NCBI GenBank assembly: GCA_022801475.1
Contig: JAAWSH010000045.1
Span: 1 to 9,271, forward strand
Direction of reading: 5' to 3'
Origin: Acutalibacter sp.
GTDB taxonomy: Bacteria > Bacillota > Clostridia > Oscillospirales > Acutalibacteraceae
Length of the DNA: 9,271 bases
The translations under genes and the position numbers were made by a program. Of the stretch, positions 1 to 6,602 are shown piece by piece (position 1 is the first letter of the stretch; the number at the start of each line of letters is the position of its first letter). The notes under the pieces are model-generated. The model searched no databases. It worked only from the letters and a program-made list of their open reading frames with translations, and was not told the origin of the DNA.

Positions 1-1
1 C

Positions 2-673
2 ACCCGGACCGGCCTGCCCTGCCGGGTGGAAAACAACGCCCGCTGCTGCGCCCTGGGCGAAGAGCTGTTCAGCGGCAAGCTGCGGCCCGAGACCTTTGCC
101 TATTTTCTCGTCTCCCGGGGTGTGGCCTGTCCTCTGGTCATCAGGAACCGGCTGTATTCTGGGGAGATGGCAGGCGCCGGCGAGGTGGGCCATATGGTGG
201 TGGACCGCTTTGGGTTCACCTGCCCCACCTGCGGAAACCGGGGGTGCCTGGAGGGAGTCTCCAGCGAGCTGGCCATTCGCAACCGGTGCATCCAGACCAT
301 TCAGGCAGACATTCCCACCCTGCTGCGCACTGTGTGCAAAGATCCCTTAAACCCCAGTATGGAGGAAATCTTGCAGGTACAGCAAAGCCGGGACCGGGTG
401 GTGTGTTCCATTATGGAGGACGCAGTTACCTACCTGGGCATTACGCTGGCCAATGTGATTAACCTTATCAACCCGCCCCTGGTGATTGTGGACGGCCGCA
501 TTATGCAGAGCCAAGAAAACCGGCAGATGCTTATGGACGTGACCAGGAAGAACCTGTTTTCTTTAAACGAGGAGGAAGTGGACATTGAATTTGTCCCCTT
601 CGATAAGTTCCGCGCGGCCAAGGGCGCGGCGGCCCTGGCCATTCAAAAATTTGTGTTACAAGAAGGAAGGTAG
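2..673 (+). CDS. ROK-family regulator/kinase-like protein, C-terminal part (5' end outside window)
   Basis: The reading frame is open from base 2, so the protein enters the window from the left; the GTG at 26 is an internal Val and not a start. The visible part is the sugar-kinase-like ROK domain. Counting that Val as 1, it shows a GEVGHM segment (His56) and a CPTCGNRGCLE zinc motif (Cys66, Cys69, Cys74). Family members normally have ENDAN, where the Asp is the catalytic base of ROK sugar kinases; here the text reads ENNAR, with Asn replacing the Asp. This argues for a sugar-sensing transcription factor (NagC/XylR/Mlc type) rather than a kinase. The N-terminal helix-turn-helix that would prove this is off the window. 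The zinc motif is CxxC rather than the usual CxC. The stop lies 6 bases before the next gene, so the two are probably co-transcribed and translationally coupled. A role as local repressor of the facing sugar operon is inferred from position only. Confidence 0.88.
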   Translation, partial: TRTGLPCRVENNARCCALGEELFSGKLRPETFAYFLVSRGVACPLVIRNRLYSGEMAGAGEVGHMVVDRFGFTCPTCGNRGCLEGVSSELAIRNRCIQTIQADIPTLLRTVCKDPLNPSMEEILQVQQSRDRVVCSIMEDAVTYLGITLANVINLINPPLVIVDGRIMQSQENRQMLMDVTRKNLFSLNEEEVDIEFVPFDKFRAAKGAAALAIQKFVLQEGR

Positions 674-679
674 AAATAC

Positions 680-1708
680 ATGGAAAAATTTCGTGTGGCG
701 ATTATTGGCTGCGGCCGGATCTCGGTGACATACCGGAAAGCCTTTCAGGACAACGCAGACCTGGTCCAGGTGTGCTACGCGGTGGACAAGGACCTAAGCC
801 GCGCCCAAAACTTCGCGGCCCAGTTTCAGGGCTGTGGGGCCAGCGACCGGCTGGAGGACCTGCTGGCAGCCCGGCCGGACGCGGTGCACATCTGCACCCC
901 GCATTTTCTGCACAAGGAGCAGGCAGTGGCCTGCCTAAAAGGGGGCTGCCATGTGTTAACAGAAAAGCCCATTGCCCTTTCCATGGCCGACGCCCAGGAG
1001 ATGATTGATACAGCCCGGGCCTGCGGCAGGCAGCTGGGGGTCATTTTTCAGAACCGCTATATCGAGGGAGTACAGGAGGCCAAACGGCTGATCCAGTCCG
1101 GGGCTTTTGGGCCCATTCGGGGGGCGTGGAGCAGCCTGGCCTGGCACCGGCCGCCCTCTTACTATGAATGCGACTGGAAGGGCAGCTGGGAAAAAGAAGG
1201 GGGCGGCGTGGTCATTGACCAGGCCATTCACAGCCTGGACCTGGTGCGCTACCTGATGGGCTGCCAGGCCAGCAGGGTACAGGGGCATATCTCCCGGCGC
1301 ATCCTCACCAACATTGAGGTGGAGGACGAGGCGGACGCGGCCATTACCTTTGAAAACGGCGCGGTATACGGCTTTTTTGCCTGCAATTATTATGTGAAAA
1401 ACAGCCCCATCCGGGTGGAAATTAGCGGAGAAAAGGGCCGCTGCCTGCTGACCGAGTCCGAAATGGAAATTGAGCTGGAGGGCCAGGCGCCCTACAAGGT
1501 GCTGCCCGCCCCCCGGGAAAACGGCGGCGAAAGCTACTGGGGTTCTTACCACAGCGTGCAGGTCCGGGACTTTTATGAAAAGCTGGCGGCGGGAGAGCCT
1601 GTTCCCGTAGACCCAGAGGACGCGGCCAAAACCCTGGAGCTGGTGCTGGGGCTATATACCTCAGCCAAAGAGAACCGAACCGTGGAAATCCCTCCCGCAC
1701 ACGCTTAA
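680..1708 (+). CDS. Gfo/Idh/MocA-family NAD(P)-dependent oxidoreductase (dehydrogenase 1)
   Basis: The product is 342 residues, the normal length for this family of sugar and cyclitol dehydrogenases. The N-terminal Rossmann fold starts with VAIIGCGRIS (residues 6-15; the last Gly of GxGxxG is Ser). Asp36 ends the second strand, a position that usually favours NAD(H). Residues 95-97 are the family EKP motif with the catalytic Lys. Residues 174-187 (GGGVVIDQAIHSLD) carry the conserved Asp180 and His184 of the C-terminal catalytic domain. The ATG is chosen because GGAAGG sits at 665-670, nine bases upstream, overlapping the end of the ROK gene. It likely oxidises or reduces a ring hydroxyl of a sugar or glycoside; the substrate cannot be read from sequence. 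It pairs functionally with the second Gfo/Idh enzyme on the opposite strand, but the two differ clearly in sequence and are not a recent duplication. Confidence 0.93.
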   Translation: MEKFRVAIIGCGRISVTYRKAFQDNADLVQVCYAVDKDLSRAQNFAAQFQGCGASDRLEDLLAARPDAVHICTPHFLHKEQAVACLKGGCHVLTEKPIALSMADAQEMIDTARACGRQLGVIFQNRYIEGVQEAKRLIQSGAFGPIRGAWSSLAWHRPPSYYECDWKGSWEKEGGGVVIDQAIHSLDLVRYLMGCQASRVQGHISRRILTNIEVEDEADAAITFENGAVYGFFACNYYVKNSPIRVEISGEKGRCLLTESEMEIELEGQAPYKVLPAPRENGGESYWGSYHSVQVRDFYEKLAAGEPVPVDPEDAAKTLELVLGLYTSAKENRTVEIPPAHA

Positions 1709-1740
1709 AAGAGGCAGCCGCATCGTTGATAGTAAACACA

Positions 1741-1770
1741 CTTAAAAATCGGTATGTACCGATTTTTAAG
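1741..1770. terminator. Possible bidirectional intrinsic terminator (P2 arm)
   Basis: Perfect inverted repeat with arms CTTAAAAATCGGTA and TACCGATTTTTAAG around a TG centre. It has A-runs on one flank and T-runs on the other, so it can read as a terminator in both directions. It begins 33 bases after the stop of the plus-strand dehydrogenase gene. The GC part of the stem is only about four pairs, so termination may be weak alone. Confidence 0.5.
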
Positions 1771-1790
1771 CTGGGCGACTACGCCGCCTG

Positions 1791-1821
1791 GTTCAAAAGA
1801 GGTATTCTAGCTCTTTTGAAC
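1791..1821. terminator. Hairpin with A/T flanks, possible second bidirectional terminator (P4 arm)
   Basis: Perfect 11-bp arms GTTCAAAAGAG and CTCTTTTGAAC with a 9-base loop. A-rich and T-rich stretches lie within the stem. It may back up the 1741-1770 hairpin, or it may simply be one arm of the larger cloverleaf. Confidence 0.4.
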
Positions 1822-1867
1822 TGTGTTAACTATAACTTCCATAAACAATGCTGGAGAAATGACAAGC

Positions 1868-1905
1868 GCCCCCGCATACCTGTGTTTTCACCTGTATGCG
1901 GGGGC
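1868..1905. repeat. GC-rich perfect inverted repeat
   Basis: Arms GCCCCCGCATAC (1868-1879) and GTATGCGGGGGC (1894-1905) pair without mismatch. The loop can extend with GTG/CAC around TTTT. No T-run follows on either strand, so it does not look like a standard intrinsic terminator. It may stabilise 3' ends or block read-through, or be a repeat element. Its nature is not known. Confidence 0.6.
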
Positions 1906-1936
1906 ACTCGCGTCCACAAAGAGCCTCCCAAAACAA

Positions 1937-1976
1937 AGAGAAAGAGCGGAACGTCTCAACGTCCCGCTCTTTCTCT
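1937..1976 (-). terminator. Strong intrinsic terminator of the minus-strand operon
   Basis: In the minus-strand RNA a 13-bp stem (AGAGAAAGAGCGG with its complement) continues through a G-U pair (1963/1950) and a 4-bp ACGU stem to a UGAG tetraloop, 18 pairs in all. It is followed by UUUGUUUU. In the opposite RNA the wobble becomes an A-C mismatch, so the structure favours minus-strand transcription. It lies 51 bases after the stop codon of the solute-binding protein gene. Confidence 0.85.
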
Positions 1977-2027
1977 ATTCTATTTCAAAATCCATGAAGA
2001 ACATACTCCCTTGGGTTTCGCGAAGTG

Positions 2028-3695
2028 TTAGGAGTTTGCCCAGCGCTCGTACGCGGCCTGCTGAATCTGAACATACTCTTCCAGGCCCATGTTCTCGATG
2101 TTCTTCACATAGCTGTCCCACTGGTCAAAGCTCTGCTTGCCGGTGATGAACTGCACCTTCATCTCGTCCACATAGGTAACAATGTCGGCGCTCAGGGCGT
2201 TCAGCCGGTCCTGCTCTTCCGTGGTGTAAGAGAAGCTGGCCAAGCCCTCTACCTGATAATAGGGCATAACCGCGTCCCAGGCCTCGAAGCAGGCGTCTGT
2301 CAGGCGGGCCCGCTCAAAGGCCTCGGTGGTAAACACCGGGCAGCCGCCGCCGGCAAACCCAATGGCGTATTGGCCAATGGCCTGGGGACGGTTCAGGCCA
2401 TCCGGGTTGTTGGTCACGTACTCGGTCATGGCATAGGTTCCGTCGCCGTTGTCAATATAGGTAACACCTTCCTCTCCCAGCCACAGCAGCTTAGCGCCCT
2501 CTTCGCCGTAGTAGTAGTCAATCCACCGCATACTCTCCTTGGGATAGGGGTTGGTGCTGGAAATGGCGAAAGCACCGGAGCCAAAGGTGGTGCCCAAATT
2601 ATTAAACACCCGGGTGCCATCTTCATTGGCCAGGGGTGGGGCAGCCTTGAACTCGTCCATGTGCTGGGCTCCAATGATCTCGGGGTTATTGTTGTGGAAC
2701 ACAGCGCCAATCAAGTCCTGTTCGCCCTTTGACGTAAAGGTGGGAATATCCTGGGTGAACATCTCGGGGTCAATAAGGCCCTTGCTGTACAGGCCGTTCA
2801 CCCACTGAAGCTGGGCCTTGAAATTGTCGGAAACAGCAAACATCCGGATCTTCCCGGACTCGTCCAGATCCAGGTAAGAGTTAAGCACGTTCCGGCCCAG
2901 GCTGCCAATGCCAAAGGAGCCGTTGGTAGCGTGGAGAATGCTTTTTCCGCTGGCCCGGTCAGAGTAGGGAATCTCATCATTGGGGTCGCCGTTCCCGTTG
3001 GCGTCCTGCTCTTTAAAGGCCACCAGCACGGCCTCCAGCTCTGCCAGGGTGGTGGGCATTTCCATGTTCACATTTTCCAGCCAGCGAGTGTTGATCCAGT
3101 TGTACTCTCCGGTACCCTCTTCGCAAAGAGAACGAGAGGGCAGGGTGTAGATATTCCCGTCCGGCATGGTAACGCACTTCTTCATGTCCGGTACCTCTTC
3201 AAAACGGGCGGTCAGGTTAGGGGCGTACTGGTCGATCAGGTCGTTCATGGGCACCAGCAGGCCTTTAGAGCCATAGTTCACCTGGTCGCCCACAGAAAGG
3301 CCCGCCCGGTAGAAAATGTCCGGGTATTCGCCGCCAGCCAGCAGCACGTTTTTCTTTTCGGCATAGCCCTGGTTGGGGGCGGTTGTCCACTCAATGTGGA
3401 TATTAGAGAGCTCTTCGTACTTGGTAAAGCAATATACGTCCTGCCAATCTTTGTGGGTGACGTTCTGGTTGCCAAAACCGGTAATGGTGATTTTCTCATT
3501 GACAATGGGGTAGCCTGTCTCGTTAAAATTGCTATCCTCCGCCTGGGCCTCGGAGCTTACAGCCGAGCTTTTGTCTCCGCTACTCTCTGTGGAGGAATTG
3601 GTGGAAGCGGAAGAGGAGCCCGAGTTTGTGGAAGTACAGGCGCTCAATGTCAAGAGAGCGGCAAGCAGAGCTGCCAGAACTTTTACTTTTTTCAT
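2028..3695 (-). CDS. ABC sugar transporter, lipoprotein solute-binding protein (LplA/YtcQ-like)
   Basis: This is the extracellular receptor of a CUT1-type carbohydrate importer, anchored to the outer face of the membrane. The 555-residue product starts MKKVKVLAAL, with a basic n-region, an Ala/Leu-rich core and an LSAC lipobox with the lipidated Cys at residue 20. A Ser/Thr/Asn-rich linker runs to about residue 52. The mature domain ends in a segment typical of the large LplA/YtcQ group (ITGKQSFDQWDSYVKN, then an MGLEEY and a QQAAYERW stretch). The length fits this large-SBP group rather than the smaller maltose-type proteins. The ATG at 3695 is chosen over a TTG at 3713 because the AAAGGAA at 3704-3710 sits 8 bases upstream of it and because it gives a normal signal peptide. 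It is the last gene of the operon, 108 bases after the permease, with hairpins in between and a terminator behind. The ligand is unknown; oligosaccharides, uronides or glycosides are typical. Confidence 0.92.
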   Translation of the reverse strand: MKKVKVLAALLAALLTLSACTSTNSGSSSASTNSSTESSGDKSSAVSSEAQAEDSNFNETGYPIVNEKITITGFGNQNVTHKDWQDVYCFTKYEELSNIHIEWTTAPNQGYAEKKNVLLAGGEYPDIFYRAGLSVGDQVNYGSKGLLVPMNDLIDQYAPNLTARFEEVPDMKKCVTMPDGNIYTLPSRSLCEEGTGEYNWINTRWLENVNMEMPTTLAELEAVLVAFKEQDANGNGDPNDEIPYSDRASGKSILHATNGSFGIGSLGRNVLNSYLDLDESGKIRMFAVSDNFKAQLQWVNGLYSKGLIDPEMFTQDIPTFTSKGEQDLIGAVFHNNNPEIIGAQHMDEFKAAPPLANEDGTRVFNNLGTTFGSGAFAISSTNPYPKESMRWIDYYYGEEGAKLLWLGEEGVTYIDNGDGTYAMTEYVTNNPDGLNRPQAIGQYAIGFAGGGCPVFTTEAFERARLTDACFEAWDAVMPYYQVEGLASFSYTTEEQDRLNALSADIVTYVDEMKVQFITGKQSFDQWDSYVKNIENMGLEEYVQIQQAAYERWANS

Positions 3696-3703
3696 AATGA
3701 CAA

Positions 3704-3710
3704 TTCCTTT
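3704..3710 (-). promoter_or_regulatory. Ribosome binding site deciding the start of the solute-binding protein
   Basis: AAAGGAA on the minus strand, 8 bases before ATG 3695. The upstream TTG at 3713 overlaps this site and would add six residues before the signal peptide, so it is rejected. Confidence 0.75.
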
Positions 3711-3739
3711 CAAAATGTGATGGATTCACAGGTTTTCCC

Positions 3740-3783
3740 GCGCCCAAAGGAATGGGCGCCGCTTTGGTTTTCGTCCGAAAGCC
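3740..3783 (-). repeat. Hairpin cluster between permease and binding-protein genes
   Basis: A perfect 6-bp stem GCGCCC/GGGCGC (3740-3745/3754-3759) with an 8-base loop lies between the two genes. A competing 6-bp stem CCAAAG/CTTTGG (3744-3749/3762-3767) uses some of the same bases. A third repeat, 3766-3773/3776-3783, has one mismatch in the minus-strand RNA. None has a T-tail. Such hairpins between permease and binding-protein genes often protect RNA ends so that the two genes are made in different amounts; that role here is inferred. Confidence 0.5.
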
Positions 3784-3803
3784 TTTCTTGTTTTTATCCC
3801 TCC

Positions 3804-4691
3804 TTAGCCTTTAATTGCGCCCAACATAACGCCTTTGACAAAATGCTTTTGTATAAACGGATATACCATCAGAACCGGGACGCTGGCCACAATAATGAGG
3901 GAGTACTTAATTCCCTCGCCCTGCATCACCTGTTCTGTGAATCCCTGGGTGTCCACCAGGTCCTGCACCTGAGAGAGCAGGAGAATTTCCCGAAGGAATA
4001 TCTGAAGCGGAAACTTTTCCCGGGTGGATAGATACAGCAGCGCCTGAAAATACTGGTTCCAGTGGGCTACCCCATAAAACAGGCAGATCACCGCGATAAT
4101 GGATTTGGACAGGGGCAGCACCACCCGAAACATAATCTGCCAGTTGCTGGCTCCGTCTATTTCCGCTGCCTCAATGAGGGAATCGGGGATACTGTTTTGG
4201 AAAAAGGTGCGCATAACCACCAGGTTGTACATAGAGATAGCCCCGGGGATGATCATGGACCACACAGTGTCCAGCAGGCCGCAGCCTTTTACCACCAGGT
4301 ACCGGGGGATCATGCCGCCGTTAAAGAACATGGTGAACGCGAAAAACATGGTAATCACCGTGCGCCCGTACAGGTCCTTTTTGGAAAGGGTATAAGCCCC
4401 GAAAAACGTGAGGATAAAGTTGATTCCCGTGCCCAGCACCACCAGAATGATGGAATTTTTATACCCAATCAGAATGTCCTGGTGCTCCAGTATTTTGGCG
4501 TAGGAATTCAGGGTGAACCCCACAGGGATCAGCTTCATCTGCCCCTGTAAAACCGCGAAGGGGTCTGAGAACGAAGCGCTGACCACATAGATGAGCGGGT
4601 ATGCCACCAGCACAAAAAGGATGGAGCAGAGCACCAGATTCACTGTGTCAAACACCCGGTCGCTGCCGGTCTTTTCGATCTTATTCATCAT
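3804..4691 (-). CDS. ABC sugar transporter permease, YtcP/LplC type
   Basis: Inner-membrane subunit of the CUT1 importer, 295 residues. Hydrophobic segments are visible at about residues 17-40, 80-102, 112-133, 144-164, 195-216 and 262-281, consistent with six transmembrane helices. The cytoplasmic EAA loop that docks the ATPase reads SLIEAAEIDGASNWQ (Glu174 to Gly180), with the VVLP that normally follows. The C-terminus, PFIQKHFVKGVMLGAIKG, is characteristic of this subfamily. There are two adjacent ATG codons (4691 and 4688). GGGGGAG lies 5 bases before the first and 8 before the second, so the true start could be either. It follows the other permease gene by 18 bases and pairs with it as a heterodimer. 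No ATP-binding subunit is encoded nearby, so a shared MsmX/MsmK-type ATPase is expected elsewhere in the genome. Confidence 0.94.
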   Translation of the reverse strand: MMNKIEKTGSDRVFDTVNLVLCSILFVLVAYPLIYVVSASFSDPFAVLQGQMKLIPVGFTLNSYAKILEHQDILIGYKNSIILVVLGTGINFILTFFGAYTLSKKDLYGRTVITMFFAFTMFFNGGMIPRYLVVKGCGLLDTVWSMIIPGAISMYNLVVMRTFFQNSIPDSLIEAAEIDGASNWQIMFRVVLPLSKSIIAVICLFYGVAHWNQYFQALLYLSTREKFPLQIFLREILLLSQVQDLVDTQGFTEQVMQGEGIKYSLIIVASVPVLMVYPFIQKHFVKGVMLGAIKG

Positions 4692-4709
4692 GTTGTCTCC
4701 CCCATTTCC

Positions 4710-5645
4710 TTAGAATAGGCTGGTTTCGCTTGCCTTTTTGGAGATCGTGTTCACAATCACCAGAAGCACGCAGTTGATAACGGAATTGAACAGGTCAATG
4801 GCCGCCGCAAAGGAGAACTGGGCTTCTACCAGGCCGGCCTCGTACACATAGGTAGAGATGATTTGAGAGGTGGACAGGTTCATGTCGTTCTGCATCAGGT
4901 ACACCTTTTCAAAGCCAATGCTCATAATGCTGCCGCACTGCATAATCAGCAGGATAATGGCTGTGGGCAGCAGCCCCGGCAGGGTAATGTGCCATATCCG
5001 CTTCAGCCGGGACGCCCCGTCCACAATGGCCGCCTCATACAGGCTGGAATCAATGCCCGCAATAGCCGCTATGTAGATGATAGAGCTCCACCCTGTGCTC
5101 TGCCATACACCGGACCACACGTACAGGTGCCGGAACCACCCGGGCTCGGACATAAAGAAGATGGGCTCTACCCCCAGGGAACTAAGCATATGGTTTACAA
5201 TGCCTGTGCGGGGCGAGAGCATGTTGGTCATCATGCCCACTACGACTACAACGGAAAGGAAGTGGGGCGCGTAGGTCACCATTTGCATGGTTTTTCGAAA
5301 TTTGTTGGAATTCAGCTCGTTGAGCATAATTGCCAAAAGAATTGGCATGGGGAAGGATACCACCAGCTGGTACAGGCTGAGCACCAGGGTGTTTACCAGC
5401 AGCCGCTGGAAATAATAGGAATTGAAAAACCGCTGGAAATGCTTGAACCCCACCCAGTTACTTCCCGTCACGCCATCCAGGGGGTTAAAGTCCCGAAAGG
5501 CGATCTGTACGCCATACATGGGCAGATAGTGGAACACAACGAAATATGCCAGCACTGGCAGCAGGCACAGATACAGCTGCCAATACTTCCGGCCAGAACG
5601 CTTCATCAGCCGGATATTGTTTTGGATGATTCCCGTCTTAGCCAT
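4710..5645 (-). CDS. lplB: ABC sugar transporter permease, LplB type
   Basis: Inner-membrane subunit of the CUT1 importer, 311 residues. The N-terminal signature FHYLPMYGVQIAFRDF (residues 38-53) after the first helix is typical of the LplB/YteP group. Hydrophobic segments lie near residues 21-41, 82-107, 122-142, 172-196, 223-244 and 279-300. The EAA loop reads SLYEAAIVDGASRLKRI (Glu204 to Gly210), followed by ITLPGLLPT. The ATG at 5645 has GGAGG (5653-5657) 7 bases upstream. It starts 33 bases after the stop of the TIM-barrel enzyme, tying transport to catabolism in one transcript. The symbol denotes family membership; the substrate need not match that of B. subtilis LplABC. Confidence 0.94.
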   Translation of the reverse strand: MAKTGIIQNNIRLMKRSGRKYWQLYLCLLPVLAYFVVFHYLPMYGVQIAFRDFNPLDGVTGSNWVGFKHFQRFFNSYYFQRLLVNTLVLSLYQLVVSFPMPILLAIMLNELNSNKFRKTMQMVTYAPHFLSVVVVVGMMTNMLSPRTGIVNHMLSSLGVEPIFFMSEPGWFRHLYVWSGVWQSTGWSSIIYIAAIAGIDSSLYEAAIVDGASRLKRIWHITLPGLLPTAIILLIMQCGSIMSIGFEKVYLMQNDMNLSTSQIISTYVYEAGLVEAQFSFAAAIDLFNSVINCVLLVIVNTISKKASETSLF

Positions 5646-5678
5646 CAGAACGCCTCCAGTTTGATAGTTCCCGCACCC

Positions 5679-6530
5679 TTACATAAAGAATTGAGACACA
5701 TGGTCCCGGGTCTTTAGGATGCCCCGCTTCACCTTGTCCTCGGTGCCGCTCCACACCGGGTCCTCATGCTCAATGCAGATGGAGCCCAGGTAGCCGGTTT
5801 GATACAGGCTGTCCACAATGCGGTTCCAGTCCAGGTCTCCCAGGCCCGGCAGCCGGTGCATCCACCACTTGCTGTTTTGCAGGGCGCCCCGGGTCCGCAG
5901 CTGGTTCCAATCCATATGGGTGTCCTTGGCGTGGAAATGGAAAATCTTGTCTTTAAACTTAAAGATATTTTCATAGGGGTCGATCATCTGCCATACCAAG
6001 TGGGAGGGGTCGTAGCACAGGCCGATATGGTCGCTATTCAGCCGGTCAAAGAGCATTTCCCACAGGTCGGGGCTGGTGGCGATATTGCCCATCATAGGGC
6101 AGTTTTCCCAGCAGAGACGGACATTGTGCTTTTCCGCCTCCTCTAAAAATTCCTTGGCCAGCTCCACACAGGCGTCCACGCTGTTCTCCGGCCGAAAGCC
6201 CATGCCCACAAAGGCGGCTTTGGTCACGCCGGTGGAGCAGACGATCTTCTCAATGCCCAGGGCCCCGGCAAAGCGAATGCGCTCCTTTAGGGCGTCCTGG
6301 TGCAGCTTTGCCTCTTCTTCGTTTTCACTAAGGAAGTTCCGGCAGTAGATCATGGTGTGGATCTCCACCTTGCCCTGGCCCAAAACCTTTTCAAAAACAG
6401 CCTGGTCCATGGGGATGGCGGGGCCCACGTCCAGCTCGTGGATGCTGTTTTCCGCCGCCCAGTCCGCAATAACTTCTAACTGTTTTACCCCAACATCGGT
6501 CAGACTGTTGGTCAAAAGACTCATTTTCAT
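5679..6530 (-). CDS. Xylose-isomerase-like TIM-barrel sugar isomerase/epimerase
   Basis: The 283-residue product is a single TIM barrel of the AP-endonuclease-2/xylose-isomerase-like family (IolE, IolI, tagatose 3-epimerase, YcjR relatives). Likely divalent-metal ligands are visible in the usual order: Glu142 in LCWENCP, Asp174 in LCYDPSHL (with His177), His200 in FHFHAKD and Glu254 in ICIEHEDP. Family members epimerise or isomerise keto-sugars and inosose, or eliminate from 3-keto-glycosides. They are cytoplasmic. The ATG at 6530 has AGGAGG (6539-6544) 8 bases upstream. The gene lies between a Gfo/Idh dehydrogenase and the permeases, so a keto-sugar made by the dehydrogenase is the expected substrate. 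It is separated from the dehydrogenase gene by a 114-base gap full of palindromes. The precise reaction cannot be read from the sequence. Confidence 0.92.
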   Translation of the reverse strand: MKMSLLTNSLTDVGVKQLEVIADWAAENSIHELDVGPAIPMDQAVFEKVLGQGKVEIHTMIYCRNFLSENEEEAKLHQDALKERIRFAGALGIEKIVCSTGVTKAAFVGMGFRPENSVDACVELAKEFLEEAEKHNVRLCWENCPMMGNIATSPDLWEMLFDRLNSDHIGLCYDPSHLVWQMIDPYENIFKFKDKIFHFHAKDTHMDWNQLRTRGALQNSKWWMHRLPGLGDLDWNRIVDSLYQTGYLGSICIEHEDPVWSGTEDKVKRGILKTRDHVSQFFM

Positions 6531-6551
6531 GGTATATTCCTCCTGTTTATA

Positions 6552-6563
6552 GGATGGTGATCC
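6552..6563 (-). repeat. Small hairpin before the TIM-barrel gene, loop complementary to a neighbour loop
   Basis: GGAT and ATCC form a 4-bp stem with loop CACC in the mRNA, 8 bases before the AGGAGG site. Its loop is the exact complement of the GGUG loop of the 6573-6602 hairpin, so a loop-loop contact is possible. The elements are short and could be chance. Confidence 0.35.
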
Positions 6564-6572
6564 AGCGTTTGA

Positions 6573-6602
6573 TTTGAGAAGCAGGCACCCCTGCTTCTCA
6601 AA
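6573..6602 (-). repeat. Perfect 13-bp inverted repeat in the intra-operon gap
   Basis: Arms TTTGAGAAGCAGG (6573-6585) and CCTGCTTCTCAAA (6590-6602) surround a 4-base loop. No T-run follows on the minus strand (ATCAAACG), so it is not a typical terminator. It shares two to three bases with the next palindrome, so the two cannot both be fully paired. Confidence 0.6.

Larger units (their letters stand above)
1729..1833 (+). repeat. Cloverleaf-like nested inverted repeat (four-way junction)
   Basis: Closing stem P1 is 1729-1740 with 1822-1833 (11 of 12 pairs; A1734 faces A1828). It encloses three arms. P2 is the perfect 14-bp repeat 1741-1754/1757-1770. P3 lies within 1772-1790: either GGCG/CGCC with loop ACTA, or six pairs from 1772-1777 to 1785-1790 including two G-U wobbles. 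P4 is the perfect 11-bp repeat 1791-1801/1811-1821. P1 abuts both P2 and P4 with no unpaired base, so the whole 105 bases can close as a compact cloverleaf. The wobbles in P3 pair only in the plus-strand RNA, hinting that the folded form is the 3' end of the upstream mRNA. It is not a tRNA: there is no 7-bp acceptor, anticodon geometry or CCA. The function is unknown. Confidence 0.7.
1709..2027. other. Convergent intergenic region packed with inverted repeats
   Basis: No convincing gene lies in these 319 bases between two convergent genes. Almost all of it is structured: a four-arm cloverleaf at 1729-1833, a 12-bp-stem hairpin at 1868-1905 and an 18-bp-stem terminator at 1937-1976. Two convergent transcripts need termination here, which explains one or two hairpins but not the whole set. 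Short open frames across it have no ribosome binding site and merely read through the palindromes. Confidence 0.75.

Noticed and set aside
1..28. CACCCGG/CCGGGTG inverted repeat
   Set aside because: It lies within the coding part of the ROK gene with a 14-base loop; GC-rich coding DNA explains it.
956..1552. Minus-strand open frame opposite dehydrogenase 1
   Set aside because: It is a shadow of a well-supported Gfo/Idh gene; its Pro/Ala/Gly-rich composition comes from GC-rich codons.
1729..1833. tRNA or integron attC site
   Set aside because: The cloverleaf lacks tRNA stem lengths, an anticodon loop and a CCA end. The GGTTCAAAAG stretch only resembles a T-loop. No convincing GTTRRRY/RYYYAAC boxes and no integrase are seen.
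3696..3713. TTG start for the solute-binding protein
   Set aside because: It overlaps the AAAGGAA ribosome binding site and puts six extra residues before a standard lipoprotein signal peptide.
2025..4031. Long plus-strand open frames opposite the solute-binding protein (2025-2732 and 2931-4031)
   Set aside because: They are antisense shadows of a clear lipoprotein gene. They have no ribosome binding site, show low-complexity composition and resemble no known protein family.
6546..6574. Internal promoter before the TIM-barrel gene (TATAAA on the minus strand)
   Set aside because: No -35-like hexamer lies at suitable spacing, and transcription would start within the ribosome binding site.
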